64,000 bases of DNA from Bacteroidetes bacterium GWC2_46_850 (GCA_001768325.1 MENQ01000011.1:1-64000); one strand, 5' to 3'; numbered from the stretch's first letter, positions 20,267 through 29,453 are shown. A program made the numbers and translations. The notes: generated by a model from the sequence alone, not told the origin.

Positions 20267-20346
20267 TTTTTAACAATAAACATCATATTGCACTGTTTTT
20301 AAATCATTTTTCACGCCTTTACGGAATAACGCTACTTTTATCTTTG
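20267..20346 (+). promoter_or_regulatory. Conserved 80-base promoter module, copy B (unit 3 susC)
   Basis: It starts with TTTTTAACAATAAACATCA at 20267, has AAATCATTTTTCAC at 20301-20314, and ends in the -7 element TATCTTTG at 20339-20346. Every landmark has the same offset as in copy A at 9643-9722. A GGAATC lies 18 bases upstream of the block here and 19 bases upstream in copy A. The susC start codon follows about 100 bases downstream. Confidence 0.72.
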
Positions 20347-20447
20347 TTATGCTTAAGTTTTTTAATTAAAAGTCTTATTATTAGTACAATTATAGTAGGA
20401 CACAACAGCTTCAGAGGCTGTTTCGGATATTTAAAGTATTAACATAA

Positions 20448-23400
20448 ATGAAAGTGAAAATGAAAAAGTTACCTTCTTTACTGTGTATTTTACTATTCAT
20501 CTCTTTCTGTTTGTCTGCCAAACAAGTGCTCCCAAACAAAGATGCAATGGTAATAGTGTTAGGAGCATCCTTGTCCGAGGCAACGATTTGGTTTGAGAAC
20601 TTATTTTCTGAAACTATCCCGGGCATTGACCGAACCTTTGAAATTTCTTCATTAACCGACAAGAGGCAGAGAATAGGGTCTGAAGAACTCCAGATGGAAA
20701 CTGAGATGTTTCAGCAAAAGAAACAAATTTCTGGAATAATTACGACAGAACAGGGAGAACCTATTATCGGGGCGAATGTCATTGAAGAGGGTACCAACAA
20801 CGGTACTGTCACCGATCTAGATGGAAACTTCACCTTGAATGTGGTAGAAGGAGTCATACTGCATATCTCCTATATAGGCTACTTGCCTCAGAAGATTAAC
20901 ACAGCAGATGGATTCACATTCAATATTGTTTTATTGGAAGATACACGAGCGTTAGATGAACTCGTGGTTGTGGGATACGGAACCCAGAATAAACGCGAAG
21001 TAACAGGTGCCTTATCACAAATTAATGCTGAAAAGCTAACTGAAATACCAGTCTCAAGCGTCGCCCAACAGTTACAAGGAAAGTTAGTAGGAGTACAGAT
21101 CAATGAGAATACAGGCGAGCCTGGTGGAGCAATGTCCTTTCGTGTCAGAGGAGCAGCTTCGATCAATGCTGGAAACTCCCCGTTAATTGTCGTTGATGGG
21201 TTTCCCACAACCAGTGGGCTTGAAACCTTTAATCCCGATGCTATTGAATCAATTTCTGTTTTAAAAGATGCATCTGCCTCCGCCCTCTATGGCTCAAGGG
21301 CAGCCAACGGAGTTATACTGATTACCACGAAGCAAGCCAAAGAGGAACAGAGATTGATAGAGTTTTCTTCCTATTTCGGTGTTCAGTCCGTCCCCCAGCG
21401 TGGAAGACCTGATCTGATGAATGCAAGGGAATTCGCGCAGTTCAAAAAGGAGTATTATGAGGATGCTGCCATTTATGAGGGATATACGGGAGGAGTCCCT
21501 GAAGAATATGCAAACCCGGAACAATATGGCCCCTATGATGGCACGGATTGGTTTGATGTTTTGTTGAGGGATGCCATTACTCAAAAATATAACTTAAGTA
21601 TATATACCGGAACAAAAAATCTACGATCCGTTATAAATTTGAGCTACAACAACGAAGAAGGAGTAATTTTGAACTCCTACTCTAATCGATACACTGCTCG
21701 TACCAATAACATATATGATGCTTCTGACAAGTTAACGTTTGGAATCAATCTAGCTACTTCTCATATACGAAGTAATATCCTTCCTGGACTTGGAAATGGT
21801 CGAAATATTCTTGCCAATGCTTTTAATATGGATCCTACCATTGAATACAAAAATGAAGATGGTACTTATCCCATTTCCTTTTCCCGGCCCGGAATGTTCG
21901 CCAACCCAAATTATTACCTTGTTGTAACCCAAAGGAAATATCCTAAGAAGGAAACAACCGTGCTGGCCAACCTGTTTGGTGAATATGAGTTTATGACTGA
22001 TCTTAAATATAAACTCAGTGTGAATGCCAATACAGGCAATACTATTACCATGTCATTCACTCCTTCAACAGCACAAGGAGGCTTGGGTAGCGCCCCTCCA
22101 CAACCGGCCACCGGAAGTTACGGGACAAATAATTTCGAAAACTGGTTGATTGAAAATACACTCAATTACCACACGTCAATCAATAAAAAACATAATCTGG
22201 AAATTTTGGCAGGGTATACCTCTCAGAAATTCTCATTTGAAAATAGCAATATTGAAGCCCGGGAGTTCCCTGATGATGAAGTGGAATGGATCAATGTAGC
22301 CACTACACGTATAGGAACAGCTGATAAAAGAGAATCTTCTCTATTATCCTATTTGGGGCGTTTTAATTATAATTATAACGACAAATACTTACTGTCTCTT
22401 GCTTTTCGAAGAGATGGCTCATCGAGATTCGGCTCTGATACCAAATGGGGAGATTTCCCATCAGTCTCGGTCGGATGGGTCGTGTCAGATGAAGAATTTA
22501 TGAAAAACATGAAGGATATACGACTTCTTAAACTCAGAGCTAGTTTTGGTAAGGTAGGGAACAATAATATCGGAGATTACACTTATCTGGCATCACTTGA
22601 TACCGATAACTATGTTTTTGGGGGACAGGTGGTCCCCGGTAGATCCTTGAACGGAATCGGGAACTCACAGCTTACTTGGGAAACGACGACCAGCTATAAT
22701 TTAGGACTTGATCTCGATCTTTTCCGAGGACGCGTATCATTCACCTATGATTACTATTGGAAAAAGACAGATGGATTGTTATACGGCATTGATATTCCAA
22801 TACAATCCGGATTTAACAATATCACTTCCAATATTGGAGAGTTTAATTTTTGGGGACATGAATTTTCGCTGATAACCCGAAACCTGACCGGGGAGTTTAA
22901 GTGGGACACCAACTTGAATATCTCTTTTGATCGAAACAAGGTAATTAAACTCGGTACAAATGATGCCCCAATAGGCGGTTACAACCTGTTCTGGGATGAT
23001 AACAGAACGGCAGTAGGATATCCTATCGGGTTATTCTATGGTTATATAAATACAGGGGTATATATGACCCAGGAAGAGTTTGAAACCCAACCCCACGGAG
23101 CAACGTCTATGATAGGAACCGCGAGGTTCGCCGATATAAGTGGTCCCGACGGCATACCAGATGGAATCATCGACTCCCACGACAGAACATTTATAGGTGA
23201 CCCTAACCCTGACTTTATTTACGGGATAACCAACAGTTTTAGCTATAAAGATTTTGATCTGAGCGTTGTAATGGCCGGTACCGTGGGCAATGACATCGCG
23301 AACGATCATTACCAGTCATCAGAGAATTTTGATGGTGTTTTTAATATTCGCAAAGGATACGCAGATCGATGGAGATCGCCGGAAAACCCAGGGAGCGGAT

Positions 23401-23708
23401 ATTACCCCCGAACACGATCGGGGACAACGGCCGATTATAGAAATTTTACTGATAGACAGATTTTTAAGGGGACTTATCTTGCCGTTAAAAACATTACACT
23501 CGGATATAATATTGAGGTACCTAAAAAATTATTTATAGAAAAAGTGCGAGTAAACTTCAGTGCCCAGAACCTGTTTATATTCACGAAATACCCGGGAATG
23601 AACCCGGAAGTTGGAATGTCTGGACTGAATGGGTTAAATCAAGGAAGGGATTTCACTTCCTATCCTATTTCAAAAATATACACGATAGGTCTAAACGTAA
23701 CTTTCTAA
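20448..23708 (+). CDS. SusC-family TonB-dependent transporter with extra N-terminal segment, unit 3
   Basis: This 1086-residue transporter has a signal peptide ending near residue 24. An ATG four codons in (20460) is an equally good start. Between the signal peptide and the carboxypeptidase-regulatory-like domain (about 93-166) lies an extra stretch of about 65 residues with no clear match; it could be a degenerate STN-type signalling domain. The TonB-box region DELVVVGYGTQ is at about 170-180. The plug has GKLVGVQINENTGEPGG, FRVRGAASINAG and VLKDASASALYGSRAANG. The barrel ends in YTIGLNVTF. Its susD partner starts 48 bases downstream. The module at 20267-20346 is its likely promoter. Confidence 0.93.
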   Translation: MKVKMKKLPSLLCILLFISFCLSAKQVLPNKDAMVIVLGASLSEATIWFENLFSETIPGIDRTFEISSLTDKRQRIGSEELQMETEMFQQKKQISGIITTEQGEPIIGANVIEEGTNNGTVTDLDGNFTLNVVEGVILHISYIGYLPQKINTADGFTFNIVLLEDTRALDELVVVGYGTQNKREVTGALSQINAEKLTEIPVSSVAQQLQGKLVGVQINENTGEPGGAMSFRVRGAASINAGNSPLIVVDGFPTTSGLETFNPDAIESISVLKDASASALYGSRAANGVILITTKQAKEEQRLIEFSSYFGVQSVPQRGRPDLMNAREFAQFKKEYYEDAAIYEGYTGGVPEEYANPEQYGPYDGTDWFDVLLRDAITQKYNLSIYTGTKNLRSVINLSYNNEEGVILNSYSNRYTARTNNIYDASDKLTFGINLATSHIRSNILPGLGNGRNILANAFNMDPTIEYKNEDGTYPISFSRPGMFANPNYYLVVTQRKYPKKETTVLANLFGEYEFMTDLKYKLSVNANTGNTITMSFTPSTAQGGLGSAPPQPATGSYGTNNFENWLIENTLNYHTSINKKHNLEILAGYTSQKFSFENSNIEAREFPDDEVEWINVATTRIGTADKRESSLLSYLGRFNYNYNDKYLLSLAFRRDGSSRFGSDTKWGDFPSVSVGWVVSDEEFMKNMKDIRLLKLRASFGKVGNNNIGDYTYLASLDTDNYVFGGQVVPGRSLNGIGNSQLTWETTTSYNLGLDLDLFRGRVSFTYDYYWKKTDGLLYGIDIPIQSGFNNITSNIGEFNFWGHEFSLITRNLTGEFKWDTNLNISFDRNKVIKLGTNDAPIGGYNLFWDDNRTAVGYPIGLFYGYINTGVYMTQEEFETQPHGATSMIGTARFADISGPDGIPDGIIDSHDRTFIGDPNPDFIYGITNSFSYKDFDLSVVMAGTVGNDIANDHYQSSENFDGVFNIRKGYADRWRSPENPGSGYYPRTRSGTTADYRNFTDRQIFKGTYLAVKNITLGYNIEVPKKLFIEKVRVNFSAQNLFIFTKYPGMNPEVGMSGLNGLNQGRDFTSYPISKIYTIGLNVTF

Positions 23709-23756
23709 AGACCAAATAATAGTATTAAAAAAAGTTTTTACAAGAGAAAAATCAAA

Positions 23757-25310
23757 ATGAAAACAAAATTAATTTATATCATTGCAACTTTTCTGTGCAT
23801 ATATGCTTGTAGCGATGACTTTCTCAGATTGTTTCCTGAAACTTCGATAAGTTCGGCATCGTTTTTCAAAAATGAAAATCAATTTAATCAGGCATTAGTT
23901 GGGGCTTATTCAAACCTCCGTGGTGTTGCCGTCATGGGTATTTTCATGGATGAAATGAGGTCCGACAATACTTTTTTTACACGATATGCAGCCGATAGGG
24001 GCACTGAGGCAAGTGTTGAGGCCATAGCCTCATTTCTGGATGATGCCTTTACAAGTTCCCAACCAAACAGTGCAGGGAACAGGTACGGGAATGCATATCA
24101 AGGAATTGCCAAGGCAAATACAGTGCTGACACAGTTGGAGATATCCGGTGTGAAATTGAGTCAGTCGAGCGTGGATGTCCTGTCGGGAGAGGCCTTGTTT
24201 CTCAGGGCGTTTTACTACTTTGATCTGGTGCAACATTTTGGCGGGGTGCCCTTGCATCTTGAAGAAGTGAGATCTGAAGCAGACGCTTTTCTCCAGAGAA
24301 ATTCCGTTGCGGAGGTATATGACCAAATTATCGCCGATTTGATCAATGCTATCCCCAAACTCCCGGTAGCTATTTCATTTCCACAGTCCGGCAGGGCAAC
24401 AAAAGGTGCTGCAAAAATGCTTCTGGCCTATGCATACATGTCAAAACCAATAAGGGATTATGCTTCTGCCGAGACACAGCTTCACGACATCACGAATATG
24501 AACTATGCACTATTGGATAATTACGAAGATGTATTTGATCCGACCAAAAAGAATCACCGGGAATCCATTTTCGAAGTCCAATATAAAACCGGTAATGAAG
24601 GGCAGCATAGTGATTTTATCTGGAGGTTTATTCCCAAGACCTCTAATACCGAGGCTATATTGGGACTCGCCGGAACGAATCTGAGAGGAAGTCTTAACAG
24701 CGGAGGCTGGAATGTTCCTACCCAGGAATTGGTGGACTCATATGAACCCGGAGATCTCAGGCTGGCTGCCTCCATAGCCATTGCAGAAGGCACACAGGAA
24801 GGAGATATATTTACAACCGAGTCGGTGATCAGTCCGGTGGATTATGCCCCTTCGCCGGGTAAAGTCTATTATTACTTTATTAAAAAATTTCTTCATCCAC
24901 CTTATTCAGTGGAGTGGAACACGGATGACAACTGGCCGGTATACAGATATTCTGGTGCATTGCTCCTGTTGGCAGAATCTCTCGTGCAACAGGGCAAATC
25001 TTCGGAAGCACTTCCTTATATAAACCAAGTGAGGACAAGAGCAGGACTCGCCCCACTTTCCAGTGTAACCCTCGAAGATATTGCAAATGAAATGCGACAT
25101 GAATTGGCTTTTGAAAATCATCGATGGACCGATCTGATCCGTCATGGTAAGGCTATTGAAGTATTAAACGCAAAAGGTGTCAGATTGAAAGAACTTTACG
25201 GATGGCTGCTACCGGTCTCGTTTAACGTTACGGAAGAGCGGTTGATCTATGCGATACCCGATAGAGAGATTCTTATAAACAATAATCTGACACAAAATCC
25301 AGGATATTAA
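23757..25310 (+). CDS. SusD/RagB-family glycan-binding lipoprotein, unit 3
   Basis: This 517-residue lipoprotein, of ordinary SusD length, has lipobox IYAC (Cys18) followed by SDDFLRLFPET. SusD landmarks are SSASFFKNENQFNQALVGAY, the helix LSGEALFLRAFYYFDLVQHFGGVPL, RATKGAAKMLLAYAYM, and the C-terminal LLLAESLVQQGKSSEALPYINQVRTRAGL with a terminal NPGY. It would act with the SusC encoded before it. No enzyme or extra lipoprotein follows, so this pair relies on enzymes encoded elsewhere or shares those of unit 2. Confidence 0.95.
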   Translation: MKTKLIYIIATFLCIYACSDDFLRLFPETSISSASFFKNENQFNQALVGAYSNLRGVAVMGIFMDEMRSDNTFFTRYAADRGTEASVEAIASFLDDAFTSSQPNSAGNRYGNAYQGIAKANTVLTQLEISGVKLSQSSVDVLSGEALFLRAFYYFDLVQHFGGVPLHLEEVRSEADAFLQRNSVAEVYDQIIADLINAIPKLPVAISFPQSGRATKGAAKMLLAYAYMSKPIRDYASAETQLHDITNMNYALLDNYEDVFDPTKKNHRESIFEVQYKTGNEGQHSDFIWRFIPKTSNTEAILGLAGTNLRGSLNSGGWNVPTQELVDSYEPGDLRLAASIAIAEGTQEGDIFTTESVISPVDYAPSPGKVYYYFIKKFLHPPYSVEWNTDDNWPVYRYSGALLLLAESLVQQGKSSEALPYINQVRTRAGLAPLSSVTLEDIANEMRHELAFENHRWTDLIRHGKAIEVLNAKGVRLKELYGWLLPVSFNVTEERLIYAIPDREILINNNLTQNPGY

Positions 25311-25366
25311 AGAAAAACAAATGAGAGGATGCTTAATACAGCTCCCTCTCTATGATGACTTCGAGT

Positions 25367-25422
25367 TAAGGCACATCTCGATTATTGAAATTGATCAACT
25401 GTTGAGATATGCCTTACTTTTG
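25367..25422 (+). promoter_or_regulatory. Inverted repeat overlapping a candidate promoter between susD and the AraC gene
   Basis: TAAGGCACATCTC at 25367-25379 pairs with GAGATATGCCTTA at 25404-25416, 13 bases with one mismatch. The second arm overlaps a Bacteroidota-type promoter: TTG at 25391-25393, 21 bases, then TACTTTTG at 25415-25422. It could be an operator for the regulator gene or a weak terminator of unit 3. If this promoter is used, the AraC mRNA has a leader of about 300 bases. Confidence 0.4.
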
Positions 25423-25740
25423 TTCGGACATGAAAATCCACTCGCTTCCACCGGGATTTCTTAAACCGGATAACGTAATAATCTCACAGAACTTAATACG
25501 CCAATACGATTCCATCGTTGGTCGTGAGTCCAGCGCTGACCAACCTCATTATCTACTGAAGACTTCAAGTAGTTTCCTACGTACCCCCTTATACCTAATT
25601 TTTCGCCTCAGATGTTTACCTCCGAAATGCCCATGACAAGTCCCGGATCGATTGTTAAAAGAAGCGTTATCTTTTGCAAGGATAAAAAGTTTTTGTTTTT
25701 TTGTATGTACTCGAAACGTAGATCTAGGGGACTCAAAATT
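25423..25740 (+). other. Leader stretch before the AraC gene, no gene seen
   Basis: This segment of about 318 bases lies between the candidate promoter and the preferred start of the AraC gene. The regulator frame stays open back to an ATG at 25612, but the extra 43 residues are basic and unlike the family. I see no convincing small gene or RNA structure. The last part before 25741 is T- and A-rich and could hold a second promoter. Confidence 0.4.
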
Positions 25741-26643
25741 ATGTCCAAATATATTGAAACGCTGATAAGCAATAATTCCCGCACTGATTTTAGATACTTG
25801 CTGGTCAATGAAAGGGATAAGAAATTCGGGCTGACAGTCGATTCGGTTGGTTTTCAAACTATCCCTCTGAATACCTTCTATCCCCCCATGAAACACCCGA
25901 AAAGCCATTTTTTCAGGCCTGACAAAGGTCGTATTTTATCCTCGTATCATATTGTGTACATCAGTAAAGGTAAAGGTGTGTTTTCTTCCGAATCAACATC
26001 AAAAACAGATATTACAAAGGGCCAGGTTATTCTTTTGTTCCCTGGCCAGTGGCATACCTATAATCCGTTGAAAGAGAGTGGTTGGGACGAGTATTATATC
26101 GGTTTTAAAGGAGAAATCATTAATGATATTGTCGCACATGGTTTTATTTCGCCCGAGAATCAAGTTCTTGATGTAGGTGCGAGTGGAGATTTGGTAAACT
26201 TGTATTCCACTGCCATACGAATTGCAAAAGAAGATAAAGGAGGCAGTCAACAATATCTGGCCGGAATAGCGCTCAATATATTGGGAACCGTTTTGTCACT
26301 GACTCAAAATAAGAAGTTCGACTCTCAAGATTCATCTCAAAAGATCGAACTTGCGAAAATCCTCATGATTGAGCATATTAACGATAACATTAACATGAAG
26401 AGAGTCGCAGAAAGCTTGGGCATTAGTTACACGGTATTCCGCAAGGAGTTTAAGGAATTCACCGGATATGCCCCCTTGCAGTTTTTTCATGAGTTGAAAG
26501 TGGAAAGAGCCAAGAAGTTGCTAACAGAGACCTCCAAACCCCTCAAAGAGATCGCTCATGAACTGGGTTTTGGCACATATGACTATTTCTTGTCTTTTTT
26601 TGAAAAAAGAACAGGTCAATCACCATCAAATTACCGGAAATAA
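25741..26643 (+). CDS. AraC/XylS-family transcriptional regulator
   Basis: The preferred start gives a 300-residue protein beginning MSKYIETLISNNSRTDFRYL, the usual size for this group; an in-frame ATG at 25612 would add 43 unlikely residues. Residues about 30-180 form a cupin-like sensing domain (HIVYISKGKGVFSSES, ILLFPGQWHTYNP). The C-terminal ~100 residues are the double helix-turn-helix AraC domain (MKRVAESLGISYTVFRKEFKEFTG, then ELKVERAKKLL, ending RTGQSPSNYRK). It probably senses a sugar released by the PUL enzymes and activates nearby promoters. The two matching modules upstream of units 2 and 3 are attractive targets. This link is inference. Confidence 0.9.
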   Translation: MSKYIETLISNNSRTDFRYLLVNERDKKFGLTVDSVGFQTIPLNTFYPPMKHPKSHFFRPDKGRILSSYHIVYISKGKGVFSSESTSKTDITKGQVILLFPGQWHTYNPLKESGWDEYYIGFKGEIINDIVAHGFISPENQVLDVGASGDLVNLYSTAIRIAKEDKGGSQQYLAGIALNILGTVLSLTQNKKFDSQDSSQKIELAKILMIEHINDNINMKRVAESLGISYTVFRKEFKEFTGYAPLQFFHELKVERAKKLLTETSKPLKEIAHELGFGTYDYFLSFFEKRTGQSPSNYRK

Positions 26644-26786
26644 ATGGTAAAAAAATCAATATCACCCTGAAGAGTTTTCTGAAGTAAAATAATGAGATTT
26701 CCCTTATGTCGGGGAAAACCATCTCTTGTTTCTCCTATTTTCGATATGCCACGTGAAAAAGCCGGGATGATTCATGTGAACCGCTA

Positions 26787-28580
26787 CTACATCCTCTCCG
26801 GCACGTCGATGCCGAAGAGCGACATCCCCTTTTTGATTGTGAGGGCAACATTTTTTGACAGCAACAAACGGAAGTTGCGCAGGTCTCCATTCTCCTCACG
26901 CAGCATGGGAAAGTCGTGATAGAACTGGTTGTACTCCTTCGCCAGGTCATAGACATAGTTGGCGATCAACGAGACATTGTATTCCGCTCCGGCCTGTTTT
27001 ACCACCGTCTCAAACTCGGCCAGCAACTGCACCAGACTTTCCTCTTTCTCTGAAAGAGGGAGGGTTCGTTCCAGTTGCTCCGGGATTGTGATGCCCTGTT
27101 CTCCTGCTTTCCGTAGGATCGACTGAATGCGGGCATGGGTGTACTGGATAAAAGGACCGGTGTTGCCATTGAAGTCGATAGACTCCTTGGGGTTGAAGGT
27201 CATATTTTTCTTCGGATCCACCTTCAGGATAAAATATTTGAGCGCACCCAGACCCACCATGCGGGAGATTGCCCCCGCCTCTTCTTCAGAGACACCTTCC
27301 AGCTTACCCAGTTCCTGTGATGTTTCATGGGCGGTATTGATCATTTCCGCCATCAGGTCGTCGGCGTCTACCACCGTTCCCTCACGCGATTTCATCTTTC
27401 CCTCGGGCAGCTCCACCATGCCGTAGGAGAAATGGACCAGTCCCTTTCCAAACTCGAATCCCAGCATGTCGAGCAGGATGGAGAGCACCTGGAAGTGGTA
27501 ATTTTGTTCATTACCCACCACGTAGATCATCGTATGGATGGGATAATCGTCGAAACGGAGCTTCGCTGTGCCAATGTCCTGCGTCATGTAGACCGAGGTG
27601 CCGTCGGCGCGCAGCAACAGCTTTTGATCAAGCCCTTGTGAAGTAAGGTCGGCCCATACCGAGCCATCTTCTTTTTGGAAGAACAGCCCCTCTTTGAGGC
27701 CACGGAGCACTTCCTCTTTCCCGGCAAGGTAGGTCTGTGATTCGTAATAAATCTTATCGAAGGAGACGCCCATCTGCCGGTAAGTCTCATCGAAACCGGC
27801 ATAGACCCAGTCGTTCATCATCTTCCAGAGGTTCACGGTGGCGGCATCGTGTGCTTCCCACTTGCGCAGCATCTCACGGGCCTCCTCCATCAGCTGCGAT
27901 TGCGTCTCGGCCTCCTCTTTGGTGAGTCCCTTCTCCTGCAATGCAGCGAGTTCTTCCTTATATTTTTTGTCGAACAACACGTAATAATCGCCAATCAGGT
28001 GATCACCCTTCTTGCCGGTGGAGAACGGTGTCTCCTCACTGCCCCATTTCTGCCAGGCCAGCATCGACTTGCAGATATGGATGCCGCGGTCGTTCACGAT
28101 GTTGGTCTTTACCACCCGTTTTCCGTTGGCTTTTAGTACTTCGCTCAACGCATGCCCCAGCAGGTTGTTGCGTACGTGCCCCAGATGCAGCGGCTTGTTG
28201 GTGTTGGGCGAGGAGTACTCGACCATGTAAAGTGGTGCATCATCGGCTACCGGTGTGAAACCGTAATCAGGCCTTGAATCGATCTCTTCGAGGAGTTTTA
28301 CCCATACCTGTGCAGCGATGGTGAGGTTCAGAAATCCCTTGATCACGTTGTACTCCGACACAATGGGTGAGCTTTGCGCCAGCTGTGTGCCGATCTCCTC
28401 TGCTGTCTGCTCGGGATTCTTGCGGGATATTTTCAGCAAGGGGAAAGTGACCAGGGTGTAGTGTCCCCTGAACTCTTTTTTGGTTTTCTGCAGCGTAATT
28501 TGCGACGGATCCACCTCGGTTGTGTAAAGCTCTTTGATTGCCGCGATAATGGCATCCTGAAGAATATGTTCGATGTGCAT
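26787..28580 (-). CDS. argS: Arginyl-tRNA synthetase
   Basis: This 597-residue class I synthetase charges tRNA-Arg in the cytoplasm. An N-terminal Add1 domain covers about 1-110. The HIGH-type motif is in SSPNTNKPLHLGHVRNN (about 128-144). A KMSKS-like stretch is seen in PEGKMKSREGTVV. The C-terminal DALR anticodon-binding domain ends in GIDVPERM. Length is normal. The start ATG is 74 bases upstream of the end of tcdA, and a TAnnTTTG promoter lies in that gap, so it can be transcribed alone. The gene converges with the AraC gene across a 143-base gap. Confidence 0.97.
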   Translation of the reverse strand: MHIEHILQDAIIAAIKELYTTEVDPSQITLQKTKKEFRGHYTLVTFPLLKISRKNPEQTAEEIGTQLAQSSPIVSEYNVIKGFLNLTIAAQVWVKLLEEIDSRPDYGFTPVADDAPLYMVEYSSPNTNKPLHLGHVRNNLLGHALSEVLKANGKRVVKTNIVNDRGIHICKSMLAWQKWGSEETPFSTGKKGDHLIGDYYVLFDKKYKEELAALQEKGLTKEEAETQSQLMEEAREMLRKWEAHDAATVNLWKMMNDWVYAGFDETYRQMGVSFDKIYYESQTYLAGKEEVLRGLKEGLFFQKEDGSVWADLTSQGLDQKLLLRADGTSVYMTQDIGTAKLRFDDYPIHTMIYVVGNEQNYHFQVLSILLDMLGFEFGKGLVHFSYGMVELPEGKMKSREGTVVDADDLMAEMINTAHETSQELGKLEGVSEEEAGAISRMVGLGALKYFILKVDPKKNMTFNPKESIDFNGNTGPFIQYTHARIQSILRKAGEQGITIPEQLERTLPLSEKEESLVQLLAEFETVVKQAGAEYNVSLIANYVYDLAKEYNQFYHDFPMLREENGDLRNFRLLLSKNVALTIKKGMSLFGIDVPERM

Positions 28581-28634
28581 GCTATATTTTCCTAATCAGT
28601 TTAGATACAGTATTGTTTTTACTGTTTGAAAGCG

Positions 28635-28642
28635 CAAAGGTA
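28635..28642 (-). promoter_or_regulatory. Candidate argS promoter -7 element
   Basis: The minus strand reads TACCTTTG here, about 55 bases before the argS start. No clear -33 TTG was found, so the call rests on the -7 match and position. Confidence 0.5.
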
Positions 28643-28654
28643 AGAAAAATGTAT

Positions 28655-29395
28655 TTAATGACGTACGATATCCTGAATTACAAGACTGGAGAGGGTGAAT
28701 CCAAAGACGGCGGTGACCTGTACCATGGTGCCGTTGGTTTGTGCTTTCCGGAAGCTGCCATGTTCATCTGCATCGGGCAAAGCCTCCTCACCCCGATTGG
28801 AAAGCAATTCCTCGCTGTAGACGCAGAGAAATGGTTTTTCCGGTTTTTCATTCTTTTTCATTCGCTGACGGAGTGCTGATGCCAGCTTGCAGCCCCGCAC
28901 CTTCCAGAACTCGGCTACCCGTATCTGTTGCGGGTCTATTTTGAGTGCTGCTCCCATGGAAGAGAAGAGAGTCGCCCTGGTACGGGAAGCGGCAACCAGC
29001 AGATGTACCTTATGGGAAAGGGAGTCGATGGCGTCGATGATGTAATCGTACTGTTCCAGCTGAAACGACGCCGATGTCTCGGCGCTATAGATGATGGGCA
29101 ATATGGTGATTTGTGCTTCGGGATTGATCTCCAGCAGCCGCCTTCTCATTACCTCCACTTTCAATTCACCCACCGTCAGGGTGGTGGCCGGCAACTGCCG
29201 GTTGATATTGGCTGTTGCCACCCGGTCGGAGTCTACCAGCGTCAGGTGCATGATCCCGCTGCGGATCAATGCCTCTGCACACCAGCTGCCCACTCCTCCC
29301 ACACCAAAAAGGATCACCTTACTCGAGGCAATTCGTTCCATCGCGGCTGGTCCGACCAGCAGTTCCGTACGGGCAAAAAGTTCGTTGTACAACAT
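28655..29395 (-). CDS. tcdA: tRNA threonylcarbamoyladenosine dehydratase (TcdA/CsdL, ThiF superfamily)
   Basis: This 246-residue E1-like ATPase converts t6A at position 37 of ANN-decoding tRNAs to its cyclic form. The nucleotide-binding loop GVGGVGSWCAEALIRSG lies at about 31-47. The TcdA-type motifs DSDRVATANINRQLPA and DAIDSLSHKVHLL follow, and MGAALKIDPQQIRVAEF is in the C-terminal part. Length fits the family. It lies between argS and the rubrerythrin terminator, all on the same strand. tsaE, which acts earlier in t6A synthesis, is also in this window (51461) but not adjacent. Confidence 0.93.
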   Translation of the reverse strand: MLYNELFARTELLVGPAAMERIASSKVILFGVGGVGSWCAEALIRSGIMHLTLVDSDRVATANINRQLPATTLTVGELKVEVMRRRLLEINPEAQITILPIIYSAETSASFQLEQYDYIIDAIDSLSHKVHLLVAASRTRATLFSSMGAALKIDPQQIRVAEFWKVRGCKLASALRQRMKKNEKPEKPFLCVYSEELLSNRGEEALPDADEHGSFRKAQTNGTMVQVTAVFGFTLSSLVIQDIVRH

Positions 29396-29417
29396 GCGTT
29401 ATAATGATGTTTTCTTT

Positions 29418-29453
29418 AAAAAAGCCGATCCCTTTTGCCGGGATCAGCTTTTT
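29418..29453 (-). terminator. Rho-independent terminator downstream of rubrerythrin
   Basis: Bases 29419-29432 pair with 29440-29453 as a 14-base stem with one mismatch and a 7-base loop. On the minus strand it ends in a T run. It separates rubrerythrin from tcdA, and also has a T run on the + strand, so it may work both ways. Confidence 0.65.

Noticed and set aside
20260-20442. A 60-codon hydrophobic frame upstream of the unit 3 susC
   Set aside because: It covers exactly the conserved promoter module, whose copy A at 9643 does not keep a matching frame, so the conservation is regulatory.
25321-25464. A 47-codon frame starting ten bases after the unit 3 susD stop
   Set aside because: It has no signal peptide or recognisable motif and spans the inverted repeat and candidate promoter; chance is more likely.
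25409-25636. A 75-codon frame in the AraC leader
   Set aside because: It begins inside the candidate promoter, overlaps the regulator frame, and looks random in composition.
27584-28258. Several open frames on the + strand opposite argS
   Set aside because: They are shadows of the argS codon pattern; argS is complete with all motifs and the frames lack any domain.
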